Shown here one piece after another: positions 33,405 through 44,264 of a stretch of 64,000 nt of DNA. The stretch is taken from assembly GCA_037074705.1 (NCBI GenBank), contig CM073593.1, positions 104,307,738 to 104,371,737 of the forward strand, in the 5' to 3' direction. Position 1 is the stretch's first letter. Every line of letters starts with the position of its first letter. Position numbers and translations under genes: made by a program. The stretch comes from Zhengitettix transpicula (taxonomy: Eukaryota > Arthropoda > Insecta > Orthoptera > Tetrigidae). Below the pieces are notes generated by a model. The model searched no databases. It saw nothing but the letters and a program-made list of their open reading frames with translations, and had not been told where the DNA came from.

Positions 33405-34210
33405 AATTTTATGCCCTGGGGCGGTGGTGAAAATTTTCAAACATGTTAAAACGGCCGACATTTGCATCGGATAATTATTTTTCAGGGGAGGGGATCAATG
33501 AGATTGATAGTATTTCACCCGATGTTTGTTTGTGTATAGTTTCAACAGCCTTTCGGCATAGGGGTGCGAGTGGAGGGACCTTACAAGAAAATAACGTGAA
33601 AACAACTGAGTCAAATTCCGCGTTATGCATGTCGCTGAGTTTAATTACGACACTGAACTTACCGTTTAACCCCTTGGGGCGGCGATGGAAATTTTCATAC
33701 ATGTTAAAACGGTCGATATTTGCGTCGAATAAATATTTTTCTGGGTCAATGAGATTTATAGTTGTTTCTACCGATGTTTTCTGTGTATAATTTCAACCCC
33801 ATTCGGCTATAGGAGAGGGGAGCACCCTTTAGTGATTGGGCTGCAGAGGTGTTACATTAAAAATAACGCAAAAAGAACTGAGATTGTGGTCGAATCAGGG
33901 GTTATGGATGTCGCTGAGTTTAATTACGACACTGAACTTACCGATAAACCCCCTGGAGCGTCGGTGGAAATTTTCAAACATGATAAAACGGCCGATATTT
34001 GCGTCGGATAAATATTTTTCGGGGTCAATGAGATTTATAGTTGTTTCTACCCATGTTTTCTGTGTATAATTTCAACCCCATTGGGCTATAGGAGGGGAGC
34101 ACCCTTTAGGGATTTGGGTGCAGGGGCGTTACATAAAAAATAACGCAAAAAGAACTGAGATTTGTAGTCGAATCAGGGGTTATGGATGTCGCTGAGTTTA
34201 ATTATGACAA
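33405..34210 (+). repeat. Family C tandem array, about 278-bp unit, roughly three units
   Basis: The block TTAATTACGACACTGAACTT starts at 33641 and again at about 33920, with a diverged third at about 34198, giving a period near 278 bp. Each unit holds ATTTTCA(A/T)ACATG, AAAACGG(C/T)CGATATTTGC, GTCAATGAGATTTATAGTTG and ATTTCAACCCCATT(C/G)GG. Two of the units are very similar, which suggests recent tandem duplication of an otherwise dispersed family. Confidence 0.85.
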
Positions 34211-35660
34211 CCCGTTGAAGCAGTTGAAAATGGATTATATGTGGCATTGCAATAAATGTGACGTGTATTTAGGAAAAAAATGACTGATGTGGTATGTTGT
34301 AAGAATGGTTAAAATAGCAATTGGATTTTAGGTTGGTAGTACCTGGATGTGGTTGGCAATACTGAACTGATGACCGTCAGTATAACTTTGACTGTTGTTT
34401 ACGTGACGTTGAGTTAAGGCATCAATGTGAATCTAATAACAGGTATATATACGAATTCCTTGAATTGTATCATTAATAGCTTCTTGGTTTATGTTGTAAT
34501 GTATGGATGATGACTGTGACGTAACAATTATGTTTCTGCTCATTCTGTGCAAACCCCCTTTGTCTGCAGATTTTGTCCACTTCATTATTCATGTCCTCTT
34601 CGTGACCTTCCACTGACCTTGTTGTACCTCCTAAATTGGAGAACATGTCATTATTCAGACGTCCCCCCTCCCCCAACAGTTATCTAATTACTTTTAAATT
34701 GTATTCGAGACGACGATTCCGCCGAAGTCTCTCGGAGGGGGGGGGGGGGGTTACGAAGAAGCGACTACGCCCAGTGCAAAGGGGCAAACAAAAAAAAAAT
34801 TACAGGTTCTTTGGCGGAGTCGACCTTCAAAAAATGTCCCGCGGCAGAACCGACAGTTAACTGAAAATTATTAACTTTCCTTGGAATTTGTAACGCAGAC
34901 TGTCAGAAATCAGTAACAAGTAAACAATACTAGTGGGGGAAATCTGGATCTAAAGGGACAATATGTGGCTGGGCAATGTTGCTCGGACTCCAGCAATACA
35001 TCAGTATAGCCGGGCAATGTTGCCCTGTGTCGAAAATACGCCAAACATTGCCAAGCCTCACTAGTTCCCAGACCGCACCTAGAGGTCTCTGCAGTCAATC
35101 AGCTTGCGGCGGGTTTGACTTCCTCCGTATGTGTGTTGGTCACACAGGAGAAAATGTATGTAATGTATAGCGAGACTCGTAAAAATGTAAAACAGTTTTT
35201 ATTTTAACTTGTTTGAAATTATAATGCACAGGAATAGTAACGACGATTTGTTCTGTGTGCTTTTATGCTTTGATTCGATAATACAATTGATAAAGTTTCT
35301 TTGCCCTGGCGTGTTTACTCTTCTTCTCTTTGCCTCTCCCGCTCTGGCTGCAGCTGCGATGCTAGCAGACAAGTTCGTAGGCGGGCAGACGTGGTGGAGG
35401 AGGTTAGTTCCTCAAGCTGCTGTGTTACTATCACACTTTTGTTCTCCGTGGAAAACTATTGTGAATTGGTCAAACGAGAAAAGTGTTGAAGTTCGCTCAA
35501 CTCCATCATAATTAATGGGGACGTGAAGGCAAGTGAAAAACATTCATAACTTTTACAAGACTGCGTTGGACTACATAAATGTTTTTTTTTAATTTTCTCA
35601 AGAATTATTTTATCTCCGATAAATGATTGAGATTTCATAAGTTAACTCAATATTTCTAAA
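34211..35660. other. Gene-free stretch with a 14-G run
   Basis: G run at 34737-34750. The motif GGGCAATGTTGC recurs three times, once diverged, near 34970-35055. A 100-residue frame at 35209-35511 is not recognised. Confidence 0.35.
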
Positions 35661-35666
35661 TTTTAA

Positions 35667-35757
35667 CCCTTTGCACTGGAGGGCTCCGGAACGAAGCCAT
35701 TTAAAATTGTCTACAAGCCATAGGGCTCCGCTACGGAGGCTAAAGATTTAAATTAAT
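35667..35757. mobile_element. piggyBac-type MITE, copy 1 (right end decayed)
   Basis: TTAA (35663-35666) is followed by CCCTTTGCACTGGAGGGCTC, then GAAGCCATTTAAAATTGTCT and GGGCTCCGCTACGGAGGC. The left terminus and interior match the two better copies at 36.0 and 37.7 kb; the right terminus has degraded. Confidence 0.7.
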
Positions 35758-36022
35758 AATCGTAAAAGATGGAATTGAAAAGATATATCACTTATGGTGA
35801 AAAAAATATACTTTTAATTGTTTAAATAAAGGGATTAAACACTTATTTCCAAATTAAATTGATTACAGCCGGTATTAAAATGGTCAAATTATGCTTTTTT
35901 ATTTACAGCCTACTTAGATTGTTTATTCTATTTATTTTTAAAATTAATGCATTAAAGTATTGTGGAAACGCCATTAACACAACAATTTAATATTTAGTAA
36001 TACCGGATAAGAGGATATTTAA

Positions 36023-36112
36023 CCCCTTTGCACTCGAGGGCTCCGGAGCGGAGCCATTTAAAATTGTCTTCAAGCTCCAGGGCTCCGCTACGGAGCCCTC
36101 GAGTGCAAAGGG
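36023..36112. mobile_element. piggyBac-type MITE, copy 2 (intact)
   Basis: A 90-bp element with TTAA on each side (36019-36022 and 36113-36116), the target duplicated by piggyBac elements. Its ends are CCCCTTTGCACTCGAGGGCT and the reverse complement AGCCCTCGAGTGCAAAGGG. The interior includes nested palindromes such as GGGCTCCGGAGCGGAGCC, so the element can fold into a branched hairpin. Confidence 0.85.
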
Positions 36113-36199
36113 TTAAAAGAATGATCGTGTATATGGAAACATGTTGAGGACCGAGTACCAGCAGGACTGTGACCAAGTATAATTATCAATTGATGACGT

Positions 36200-36445
36200 T
36201 ATACAGACACTATTTTTTTTATTTATATTGTGACGACGTTTCGATACCTTTTTGTATCTGATTTGAGTGCCTCGGACCCCCCACCACTTTTTTCCCCCCA
36301 AAACTGTGTGAATTTAATAAGTTGTTAATCGTTTACTTGTGCTAGTTTATTACATTAATTTGGAAAATACATGAAGAAGATACAAAAGGTATCGAAACGT
36401 CGTCACAATATAAATAAAAAGTGTCCGTATAAGGTCGTCAATTGT
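36200..36445. repeat. Foldback with paired hammerhead-like modules
   Basis: The segment around 36205-36260 (TTATATTGTGACGACGTTTC-GATACC...GTATC) recurs inverted at 36370-36430 (GATACAAAAGGTATCGAAAC-GTCGTCACAATATAA). The right copy reads TGAAGA, A, stem GATAC/GTATC, GAAACGT (36394-36400). The arms are about 60 bp with an AT-rich spacer between them. Confidence 0.7.
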
Positions 36446-36449
36446 TTTA

Positions 36450-37110
36450 TTAATTCAAAAGCAGACGTTAAATTAAAACTTTTAGGTGTTATTTTCATTC
36501 TATTCTTTATTAAGAGATAGTTGCCTGCATGGGCCACTGGTGGTGAGGGTGATAGTATTGAGGTCTCGCCCATGTGGCCTCTCTCTCGGTTGGTAGCGCT
36601 GGAATTACTGGTAGAGAAAAGAAAGTTGTGACCCCCATATTGCGTGATCGAAACGAATGTGAGCGCCTGTGTGTGATGCTAGTTACGGCTAAAAGCAGCG
36701 GTCAACGGGTAATTTGATTTGAGATCTTTTTAGAAAGCCGGTTACATGTCAAATCAAGTACTTGCTTTCAAACATGCGAGATTAAAAGATAATTCCCAAT
36801 GGATGAACATACGGAAGAAATAATATTATGTCGTGTTCGTTACCAAGGAAGTCGTAGTATAATCCCAAAAATACAGTGAACGCGAAATAGAGTCGAGATA
36901 AAATACAAAACTCGTGAATAATTAATTAGGAATAGTTGATTTGGGACTGGTCAGTTTGATGCGAGACGTGGTTCGGCCGTCAGCCGACGCCGAAGCTGAA
37001 CTGGTTACGTCCGGATCTGACAACTCCGTGGGAGATTATTTGACTTCCCACTGAAAACCGGAAGAAGCGACTCGACGAACTTTTCGAGAGCAACAATTGT
37101 GAAGATTTCT
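36450..37110. other. Gene-free stretch
   Basis: No gene recognised. Composition rises in GC near 36960-37110. Confidence 0.35.
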
Positions 37111-37115
37111 TTTGA

Positions 37116-37328
37116 GTCGTCGTCGTCGTCTTCGTGGTGGCATTGTTGGGCACTTTGCTTCTCACGCTCCTTCAATCCGTGCTCACTGGAAGCGAGCTTT
37201 TACAATACCCACAAGCTGCCAGGCGACAAGGACCATGGAAGAAAGATCCTTTTAGTAACACTTCTCAACCTCAGAACAAGTACAACTTGGCTAAACGTTC
37301 CTTGAGAACAACTTCCATGTTAACTTAG
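37116..37328 (+). CDS. Open segment, possible secreted-peptide exon (very uncertain)
   Basis: An open frame without an ATG follows a TTTCTTTTGAG sequence that could be a splice acceptor. It encodes a hydrophobic leader-like stretch (VVALLGTLLLTLLQSVLTG), then SELLQYPQAARRQGPWKKDP, and ends ...YNLAKRSLRTTSMLT with a stop. Dibasic pairs (RR, KK, KR) after a hydrophobic leader are what peptide precursors show. No amidation signal, start codon or family match is seen. A chance frame is at least as likely. Confidence 0.15.
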   Translation, partial: VVVVVFVVALLGTLLLTLLQSVLTGSELLQYPQAARRQGPWKKDPFSNTSQPQNKYNLAKRSLRTTSMLT

Positions 37329-37339
37329 CTTGAGATTCC

Positions 37340-37570
37340 AATATAGGTTTCTGTCAGCCTTTCGAAGCGTTAGGCGGGGTGAAATTTCAAAAGATGCCAA
37401 AACGTCCGTTTTTAGCGTCGAAAAAATAGTTTTCGGGGCTAATGATGTTAACAAATTCTCTCCAGATATTTTTAGTGTATAATTTCAACCCCCTTACAGC
37501 ATGGGAAATCAGAACCACCAAGTAAAGGTGTGTTGAAGGGACGTTACATAAAAATAACGCGATACGATTA
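37340..37570 (+). repeat. Family C repeat, copy 4
   Basis: GTTTCTGTCAGCCTTTCGAA, AGTTTTCGGGGCTAATGATG and AGTGTATAATTTCAACCCCC match the 6.04-kb copy closely. Ends in ACGTTACATAAAAATAACGC, the family's usual closing block. Confidence 0.75.
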
Positions 37571-37692
37571 AATAAAACACAGTCTTTTAAAGTTGGAAAA
37601 TTAATTAAAATTGGAAAAAAATACAACATTTCGTCGCTATTTGCGACCTCGTAAACTAAAGTTTAATAATGACAAATTTAGCTCTGTTTTAA

Positions 37693-37781
37693 CCCTTTGC
37701 ACTCGAGGACTCCGGAGCGGAGCCATTTACAATTGCCTTCAAGCTCGGGGGCTCCGCTCCGGAGCCCTCGAGTGCAAAGGG
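37693..37781. mobile_element. piggyBac-type MITE, copy 3 (intact)
   Basis: An 89-bp element flanked by TTAA at 37689-37692 and 37782-37785. Ends are CCCTTTGCACTCGAGGACTC and GAGCCCTCGAGTGCAAAGGG. The interior CCGGAGCGGAGCCATTTACA and GGGCTCCGCTCCGGAGCCC keep the same fold as copy 2. Confidence 0.85.
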
Positions 37782-38039
37782 TTAAAAATTAAAAATAAGA
37801 AAAATAAGCCAAATAAAAGAAGTGACGACCACTTCTTTTGTCCGTATATGAAGTTTTACACGTCAAAACAAACGTACGTCAATTAAAATAAAATTTGATG
37901 ATAAGATTTTGCTGATAACATAATAATATGCTAGTGAGTGCCTCACTGCCTTGACCTCAGTGGCCGAAATGCAACCATTTACGTCGAATAATTTTCAATT
38001 AAAAATCTCTTTGAGTTTAAAAGGCTATGTTTTTATTTA

Positions 38040-38325
38040 TAACTACCTGTGTTGGCCCGGGTCGTCCATAATTAAACTCTGCGACATCCATAACTCCGGA
38101 TTTGACCGCAATCTCAATTGGATTCCGCGAACATCATCAGGAGAAACACTGTCAATCTCATTAACGCACAAAAATATTTATCCGACGTTTGAGCGTGTTT
38201 GAAAAACTCCACCACCAACCATGACGGTTTGTTTCCGGTTCAAAAGGAACACTTGTACGAAATTTGCTCCACGGGTGTAGATTTGCATAAGGAACATTCA
38301 CACAATCGTAAAGTCTATTTTATTT
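38040..38325 (-). repeat. Family C repeat, copy 5
   Basis: Starts with CTACCTGTGTTGGCCCGGGT, a relative of the CTAGCTGG...CCCGGCGTT heads. It continues AACTCTGCGACATCCATAAC, CACTGTCAATCTCATTAACG and GTAGATTTGCATAAGGAACA in inverse family C order. Confidence 0.75.
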
Positions 38326-39020
38326 ATTCTCAAATAGTCAGACATATGTCTTTATTAATTAAATGCTTTATTATAGTTACTATTAAGCGTAATGTTCGTT
38401 AATGTTGACGTGAGTTCTGCATCCCTCGACGGATCTGTCTTATTCATGCAGGAGGAACGCGTTGGTTGGTTGAGTTTCGTGCGTGAAGAGGCCGACCCTT
38501 CGTGAAGATAAGCGCCGTGTGAATTATGAAAGCGATTGCTATTAATATGGCCAGAGGCATTCCCGCATATCAATGGCACGCAACTACGAGCACAACCCCA
38601 TTCATGCATGTTCCATGGGAAGCGACCGCCGAAGCCACAAAAACATGTAGGAAAATTCTCTCAATTTTCTTCGGAGTGGAAAAAAAAATCGCGTTCGCAT
38701 CTCTATAATATTTAATTTAAAATTAATTAAATTGAAAATTTACCTTAAGCATTTTCGACATTAAATCACCTTCACCTCTATAAACATTAAAATTGTATAG
38801 TAATTCATTTTGAAAATAACTGTAGTTAACAGAGCTTACTCCTAATTTTTTAATGGAATGACTGCAACCCTTAATAATATAGTGAACGTATGAAGCACCG
38901 TGATAAATTAAGAGATCGTCAATTTTGGAAAACTACCGAAATCAAAGTATTGCACCACGGCTCAATTCACATCTGACACAACAATATTTGATAGTTCAAA
39001 ATTTACGTCTTATTGAAAAT
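38326..39020. other. Gene-free stretch
   Basis: No gene or family recognised. Confidence 0.4.
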
Positions 39021-39024
39021 TAAT

Positions 39025-39260
39025 AATAAGAAATCCAAATACAGATGAAAGAAGAGACGATATAAATACCACACAACGTTTCTGAAACCCTTGTTCCTTT
39101 CATCGGGTCCTAAGAAGAGCCTAGAGCGACTGGTCAGTTGACAAAACTCAAAAGCCTTTCGACTAGTGCAGTTGTGTCGCTCTAGGCTCTTCTTAGCACC
39201 TAAAGAAAACGGACAAGGATCCCAGAAACGTTGTGTGGTATTTTATATTATCACTTATTG
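39025..39260. repeat. Family A element, copy 8
   Basis: Both arms present. Left: TATAAATACCACACAACGTT then TTGTTCCTTTCATCGGGTCC. Right: AGTGCAGTTGTGTCGCTCTA then AGGATCCCAGAAACGTTGTG. The right hammerhead-like core has CTAAAGA where CTGACGA is expected. Confidence 0.8.
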
Positions 39261-39424
39261 CTGATATTTTATAATCGTAACGACAAGTTGAAAAACTATG
39301 GATGAACAACGTAACGCCTGATTCAGTAAGGAGGGGGCGGGGGGTTAAGAAAATTAATAGACGGGGAGAAACTATTTAATATTGATATTAGAATTAATTA
39401 ATGTGTCGTTAACGGTTATAAAAA

Positions 39425-39595
39425 GAAAAATTTACGTCTGATTGAAAAATAATAATGAGAAATATAACCACACACCGACAAAATAAATCCTACAGAGAAA
39501 AATGTGGTTTTTATATTATCTCTTGTTTATGTCTGTATTTCACTATCTTTCTTATTAAATTTCGATCAGACGTAAATTTTTTCCATTTCAAATTC
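39425..39595. repeat. Family A element, copy 9 (outer arms only)
   Basis: AAATTTACGTCTGATTGAAA on the left and GATCAGACGTAAATTTTTTC on the right pair as terminal inverted repeats; the inner module is almost gone. Confidence 0.65.
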
Positions 39596-39599
39596 ATTA

Positions 39600-40435
39600 C
39601 TATTATAGAATCACGCAGATTGTACGCTTCAGAGGTAGTTCCCCCCTCCCCCTCCCCACCCCCGCCAGATGTGGGTCAGCCGCCCGTAGTAAATTCTTGC
39701 GTTACTACAAAGAGGGTCGACAAATTGCCGTACCTGAGGGGGGTCCTATTCCTCGCCGGACAATTGGATTTAACGCCGCCTCAGTGTTAATTGATCCGCG
39801 CCTTTTGAGTGGGGAAGACAATTGTCAGCATTCCTCGCCACTGATTTGGAAAAAGCAGGTCGTGGTGACTAGTTGTTGCGTAACACTTGCACTCTCCTAG
39901 GGAGGGAGCAGCTCCTCTGACCGTCGAGGATCATAATTGCTAATAGCTGCAGGAGAGGAGCGCGTTTAATTGCAGGTTGTGAAGCCAGCAGCAACACAGT
40001 GCCACAACAGCAGACTTTAGAACCGAAAAGCACGTGTCTCCATATCCTACAGCAAAAACAAGTTTCCAAATTCATCAACATGGAACCAATGTCAACTTGT
40101 CTCATCTTACAAAGATCTAGAGGAATTTATAAACAAGAGAGGAACTGTTTCTGCCGGAATTTTTTTTTATTCTTCAGGAAACTGTCCAATCTAAAAAAAA
40201 TTTTTAGTTGTCGTATTTGCACATGTTATTCTGTATATATCGTGTGGAGAATTTTGTTTCACTGTACTTGTGTTTTTTATTGATTATTAATTTTTAATCG
40301 GCGATGTAGGATGGGAGGTGGAGGACAGGATATTAACGTATGTATTTGGCTATTGTTTTGTGCATATGTGGAATATTGAGGTCACAATGGACGCGAGAAG
40401 TACCAGGGAACGTTTGTGATATAACGAAGGAATTT
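39600..40435. other. Gene-free stretch
   Basis: Includes a C-rich patch at about 39641-39665. Frames here do not match known proteins. Confidence 0.35.
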
Positions 40436-40439
40436 TATT

Positions 40440-41140
40440 TCGGGATATTTGGATCTTACTGCGGAACCCCAAAATCTTCCAGCCGAAATAAGGGATCTTC
40501 TTCTTCCATCAATCCAGGAAGAGGCCTGTCCCGTTCTCACCATCTCTTCCGCGATCTTCCCAGATTCCTTCTTCCTATTGGGTTATATTCCATTATTTGT
40601 TTGGAAATTCTTTGTGGCGACATACGATGTACATGTCTCTTTAAGTTGGCTCGCCTTCTCTGTTATTGATTGTATGACTAGTTCATCTCTGATTCTTTCT
40701 TCTCTAGTGCATCCTTTAACTGATCTTAGAAACTTCATTTCTGATGTTTCTAGTTGTCAAATCTTTACTTCTAAGCGTCCAGCTTTCGGCCCCGTATAGT
40801 AAAGCGAGAACTGTCATAACTTTACAAAATTTCATTTGCGTTTCTTTCCTTGTTTTTTCCCTTCAGGGTTCTTCTTAGAAATAAGGGATATATAAACTTA
40901 TTTTTTTTCATTGAAAGGGTGAATTAGTATTTTGAAGCGGTGATTGATGATATTTTTTTAATGTGACATGTGTGTTTTGGGGCCATGTTAGCTTTGAATC
41001 CAGGATTAACCCAAGGTATTTATGGTTTTGTTTGTTCCGAATGGGTGTGTTGGTCAATATAGATATCGATAGTGAATGGTATCTTTCTTTTTCTTAGGGA
41101 AAAGGGAATTGTGATGGATTTGGTTTCACAAATACTTCCA
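40440..41140 (-). pseudogene. LINE reverse transcriptase C-terminal fossil
   Basis: The minus strand carries, in order, KYLGLILDSKLTW (about 40975-41026), the 'YLG..ID..L.W' block that follows the polymerase active site; YGAESWTLRSKDL (about 40758-40795), the 'YG.E.W.L...D' block; and NPIGRRNLGRSRKRW (40540-40590), the 'GRR..GRPRKRW' block. They lie in different frames with stops between them, so the copy is an old frameshifted fossil. It resembles the LINE group behind the 32.5-kb fossil. Confidence 0.85.
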
Positions 41141-41875
41141 TACTCTGCTCCCGAGCGTCAGGCATCAAAAAGAAAACTTAAAAGAAGCCATATTCATTTT
41201 TTAAAAAATTTAATCTGTCTCCCAGTCCAGCGATCTTATTCCTGACAATTTGGAATTCCTTATTTTGCAGTAATACGGAAAATTCAAACAAGAGTCCGCA
41301 TACAACAGCACTTCCTTGTGATGATGTCCTTGTCCATTCAACACCCCCCCCCCTTCTGGTCCTTCCGGGAACGGACTCAAATGTAGATGACGAACAATGG
41401 TAATCATGTACGTGTGAAATTATAACATGAACATCATCTTAGTTTAATTGCCTAGATAATTCCAACGAGCTCAAAATAACCTCCATCTTTCTCTTTCCTG
41501 TGAATTCACGTCACCAACAGCAATCTAAATACTCGGGGCGGCGTTGGCACAAGAAAAGAAAACCAGGGACCTGGGTTAATGAAGTTGTGAGTCTTCGACC
41601 CGAGTTTCTTTTCCAACAAACTTAGTAAGAATTTAACGGATATTAGTGCCAAAATTTACAACAGAGATTAATAACTTAAAAAAAATTATTGATCATGATA
41701 AATCAATTATTGACCTCAGACAGACATTTTTTTTACCGGTATAAAATAAATTATGAAGTATCCATATAAGGTCAGTAATTGATTTATTCATAATGATATA
41801 TATACACACACATTCTGCCTATTTCATTAAATATAGAATTAATCAACCTCAGAAAAAGATTTTTAATAGAAGTTA
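41141..41875. other. Gene-free stretch
   Basis: No recognised feature except a C run near 41342-41352. Confidence 0.4.
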
Positions 41876-41878
41876 AGC

Positions 41879-41909
41879 AACGTTTCGTCCCCGTTTTCGA
41901 CGTCTTCAG
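41879..41909 (-). other. Hammerhead-like module
   Basis: The minus strand reads CTGAAGA (41903-41909), C, stem GTC/GAC around an A/G-rich loop, then GAAACGTT (41879-41886). An inverted remnant GCGACGAAACGTTGTATGAT follows at about 41997 on the plus strand. Confidence 0.45.
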
Positions 41910-42139
41910 GTACAAACGTTTTACCAAATTTTGATACTCAGTGGTCGAAGGCCACAGCAGTCAGCGGAGGGACTATCAAAAAAACACGTCGTCATTAGCG
42001 ACGAAACGTTGTATGATTTAGTTTGTCATTAGACAGTAAAGATTAGCCATTATATTTTTGTGGAGTTCGCAATGTGCAACCCAACCGGGACAAATTACCA
42101 AGTTAAAAAGTAACTGTGAGGGGATGAAATCCAACACTG

Positions 42140-42450
42140 TACAACAATAAGATTTAAACGTCAGCAGACGTTTCGATCAACTGTTTCGATTTTAGTCAAT
42201 ACTCAAGTTATATAGCCAAACTTACAAACAATATGAATACAAGATATAAATAAACAAAGATTATTTAATAAACAATCATCAATTCTGTTTAAATGAGAAG
42301 TGTTTTGTTTAACATTTTTAAAAAAAATTGTTAGACTTAATATGGAGGATTTTTTTTTTATCTAGAATAATAATATCAAAATGGAAAGAATGATTAAGCT
42401 CCAAACAATGTTTTGCAATAGGAGAATGCTTATAAGGTGCAATTTTTTTT
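42140..42450 (-). repeat. Penelope-like 3' end, minus-strand half of inverted pair
   Basis: ACGTTTCGATCAACTGTTTC, GTCAATACTCAAGTTATATA, AATGAGAAGTGTTTTGTTTA and ATCTAGAATAATAATATCAA align with the 18.7-kb copy in the same order. Coding remnants are degraded. Confidence 0.75.
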
Positions 42451-42479
42451 TAAAAAAAAATCTTTGTAAATTTTAAATC

Positions 42480-42830
42480 TGTTAAATCTTTGTCTCATTT
42501 TGTTAAAAAAAACATTAAGATTGTCTTAATACTATAGATTTCCACAATGTTGTGTTTAAAACTACTTGGAATAATTATTGCTCATTTTGTTATATCGGTC
42601 AGACTAAACGATCTTTGTTAACTAGAATTAAGGAATGTAAAAGCTCCACCTTATTAACATTCTGTCCTATTACAAAACATTGATTGTATCTTAATCAATT
42701 TTTCAATTTTGATAATACTATTATTCTAGATAAGGAAGGTTGATCTCAGAAATGCTCCATGATGATTTATTAAATGATCTTTGTAACGTGTTGTAACTTT
42801 GGCTGTTATTGGTGTGTTAATTATTAGGAT
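42480..42830 (+). pseudogene. Penelope-like element, GIY-YIG endonuclease and C-terminus
   Basis: The plus strand encodes CSFCYIGQTKRSLLTRIKEC, the GIY-YIG core, at about 42578-42640. FFNFDNTIILDKEG at about 42695-42745 is the conserved C-terminal block. This copy points away from the minus-strand copy at 42140-42450, giving a head-to-head pair like the one near 30.8 kb. The reverse-transcriptase domain is absent. Confidence 0.85.
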
Positions 42831-43061
42831 TACGGAACCTCCTGTCGTCTCTCATTGATCTATAAATGATTTTATGTAATAGCGAAATGGATTTACCTTC
42901 ATGTATGTCAGATCGATAAAATCTTATAGATACTAATAATAAACAACGCAATTAAGAATGGTCCGTTTCTTTTATGGACTCCACGAGGAGCTTCTAACAA
43001 TGGGACTGCGTAAAGTTTGGGGTCCTGCAGGCGACTGCATGGTGCAGGACATCGCCCCCAA

Positions 43062-43072
43062 TGCGCATGCGA
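43062..43072. promoter_or_regulatory. TGCGCATGCGA site (NRF-1/Ewg-like)
   Basis: Near-perfect NRF-1 type palindrome upstream of the 43.5-44.1 kb CpG island, next to a run of 12 or more G (about 43089-43101). Confidence 0.3.
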
Positions 43073-43499
43073 GGGAGGTTGAGGTAGTGGGGGGGGGGGG
43101 GGCAGCCCGCATACTCGCCGGTCCAAATGTCAAAGGAGCCCCACGACTGCCCCGGGCCAGGTCGCAACATCCACAACCAGCCAGAGACCGATGTCGGAGT
43201 CAATCACGACAGTTGACACATGACAACTTGCGGTGTATTTAGTACGTTACGTTCCTCATTGAAAGTGATTTTCCGACCACGTACCTTTTACGTTGGCGCT
43301 GGATTGTCGAGTGCCGCAGTTCGCCGTCTGGTCGCTTGCTGACTCAACATGGTTTCGAAGGTTGACAAGTAATCCACTTCGCCAAAGACGTTAATTGTTA
43401 CCCATCGCTATGAAGGTGGGGAAAAAAAATTGTAGCACGGGACAGTAACACACCGGAATTTTTTTTTTATCCACAACAACTCACATTGGCACTCAACAC

Positions 43500-44130
43500 A
43501 CGGTCATGTCACATTTTTAAAACTACGGCCGCTTAATGGAGCACACACGCGCGTGGTGGGGGGCAAAAAAAAAGCGCACCGAACTCGAAGCTTGCGTAGA
43601 GCGGCCTCCAGCTTGAGTTCCACACTCGAACTGAGCCGCGTGCACTCTCCAGTAGGTAGGGCAGAGTCCAAAGGAATGCGCCTCCCCTCCCGCCCCTCCC
43701 CTCCGCTGCCCGCCCCACCTATGAGAGGCGAGCTTACCCGGAGCTCGAGGCTACATTCCGCAGTCGCATTCCGCGCGACAGAGAAACCATGCATGCTAGC
43801 CTCACGCCGGGCGCCAACCTCACGGGCGAAAATCCTCCACTTGTTGTCGAAAGAAACGAACGATTACGCACCCCCTCTGGCCGGTGAGCGCGAGTCCTGG
43901 CAGCGGGAGCGCCGGCGACCCGCACCCGCTGTCAACAAACACAGGACGCGTATCTCGCGCGACCTCGCAGCTACCGTAAAAAACAAATCGACTCCCACCG
44001 AAGTGAAGTTTGGCCGCGGGCGAACAGCATGTAAATTGCAGTTCGTTGATGGATTGTTCCTGCGTAATCTAGAATGGAATTTTGTGCCCCGCTGGAAAGA
44101 GAAGCCAGGGGGGGAAAAAAAAGGCAATCT
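43500..44130. promoter_or_regulatory. CpG island, candidate promoter
   Basis: The most CpG-dense stretch of the window, sharply bounded by AT-rich DNA. Runs such as CACACACGCGCGTGGTGG and CGCGCGACCTCGCAGC occur, plus GC-box-like CCCGCCCCTCCCCTCC. A 220-residue plus-strand frame (43553-44215) and shorter opposite frames are open, but such frames are expected in CpG-rich DNA and no domain is recognised. It could be the promoter and noncoding first exon of a gene whose other exons lie outside the window. Confidence 0.35.
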
Positions 44131-44264
44131 CCATTTAGCCAATCAAACGAAGCCCTCGGTTTTTTGTTTTTGTTTTTTCTCGTTTTGTCAAGAGAAACTA
44201 GGCTTAAATATTTAAATTACATTCCTTATTACCGTTTGCTACTTAAGTTCAACAAATTGGATGA

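Noticed and set aside
33405..34210. CRISPR array
   Set aside because: Units are about 278 bp, directly abutting, without unique spacers, in animal DNA.
43553..44215. 220-residue plus-strand open frame
   Set aside because: It lies in a CpG island where long frames arise by composition; overlapping frames are open on the other strand too and no domain is recognisable.
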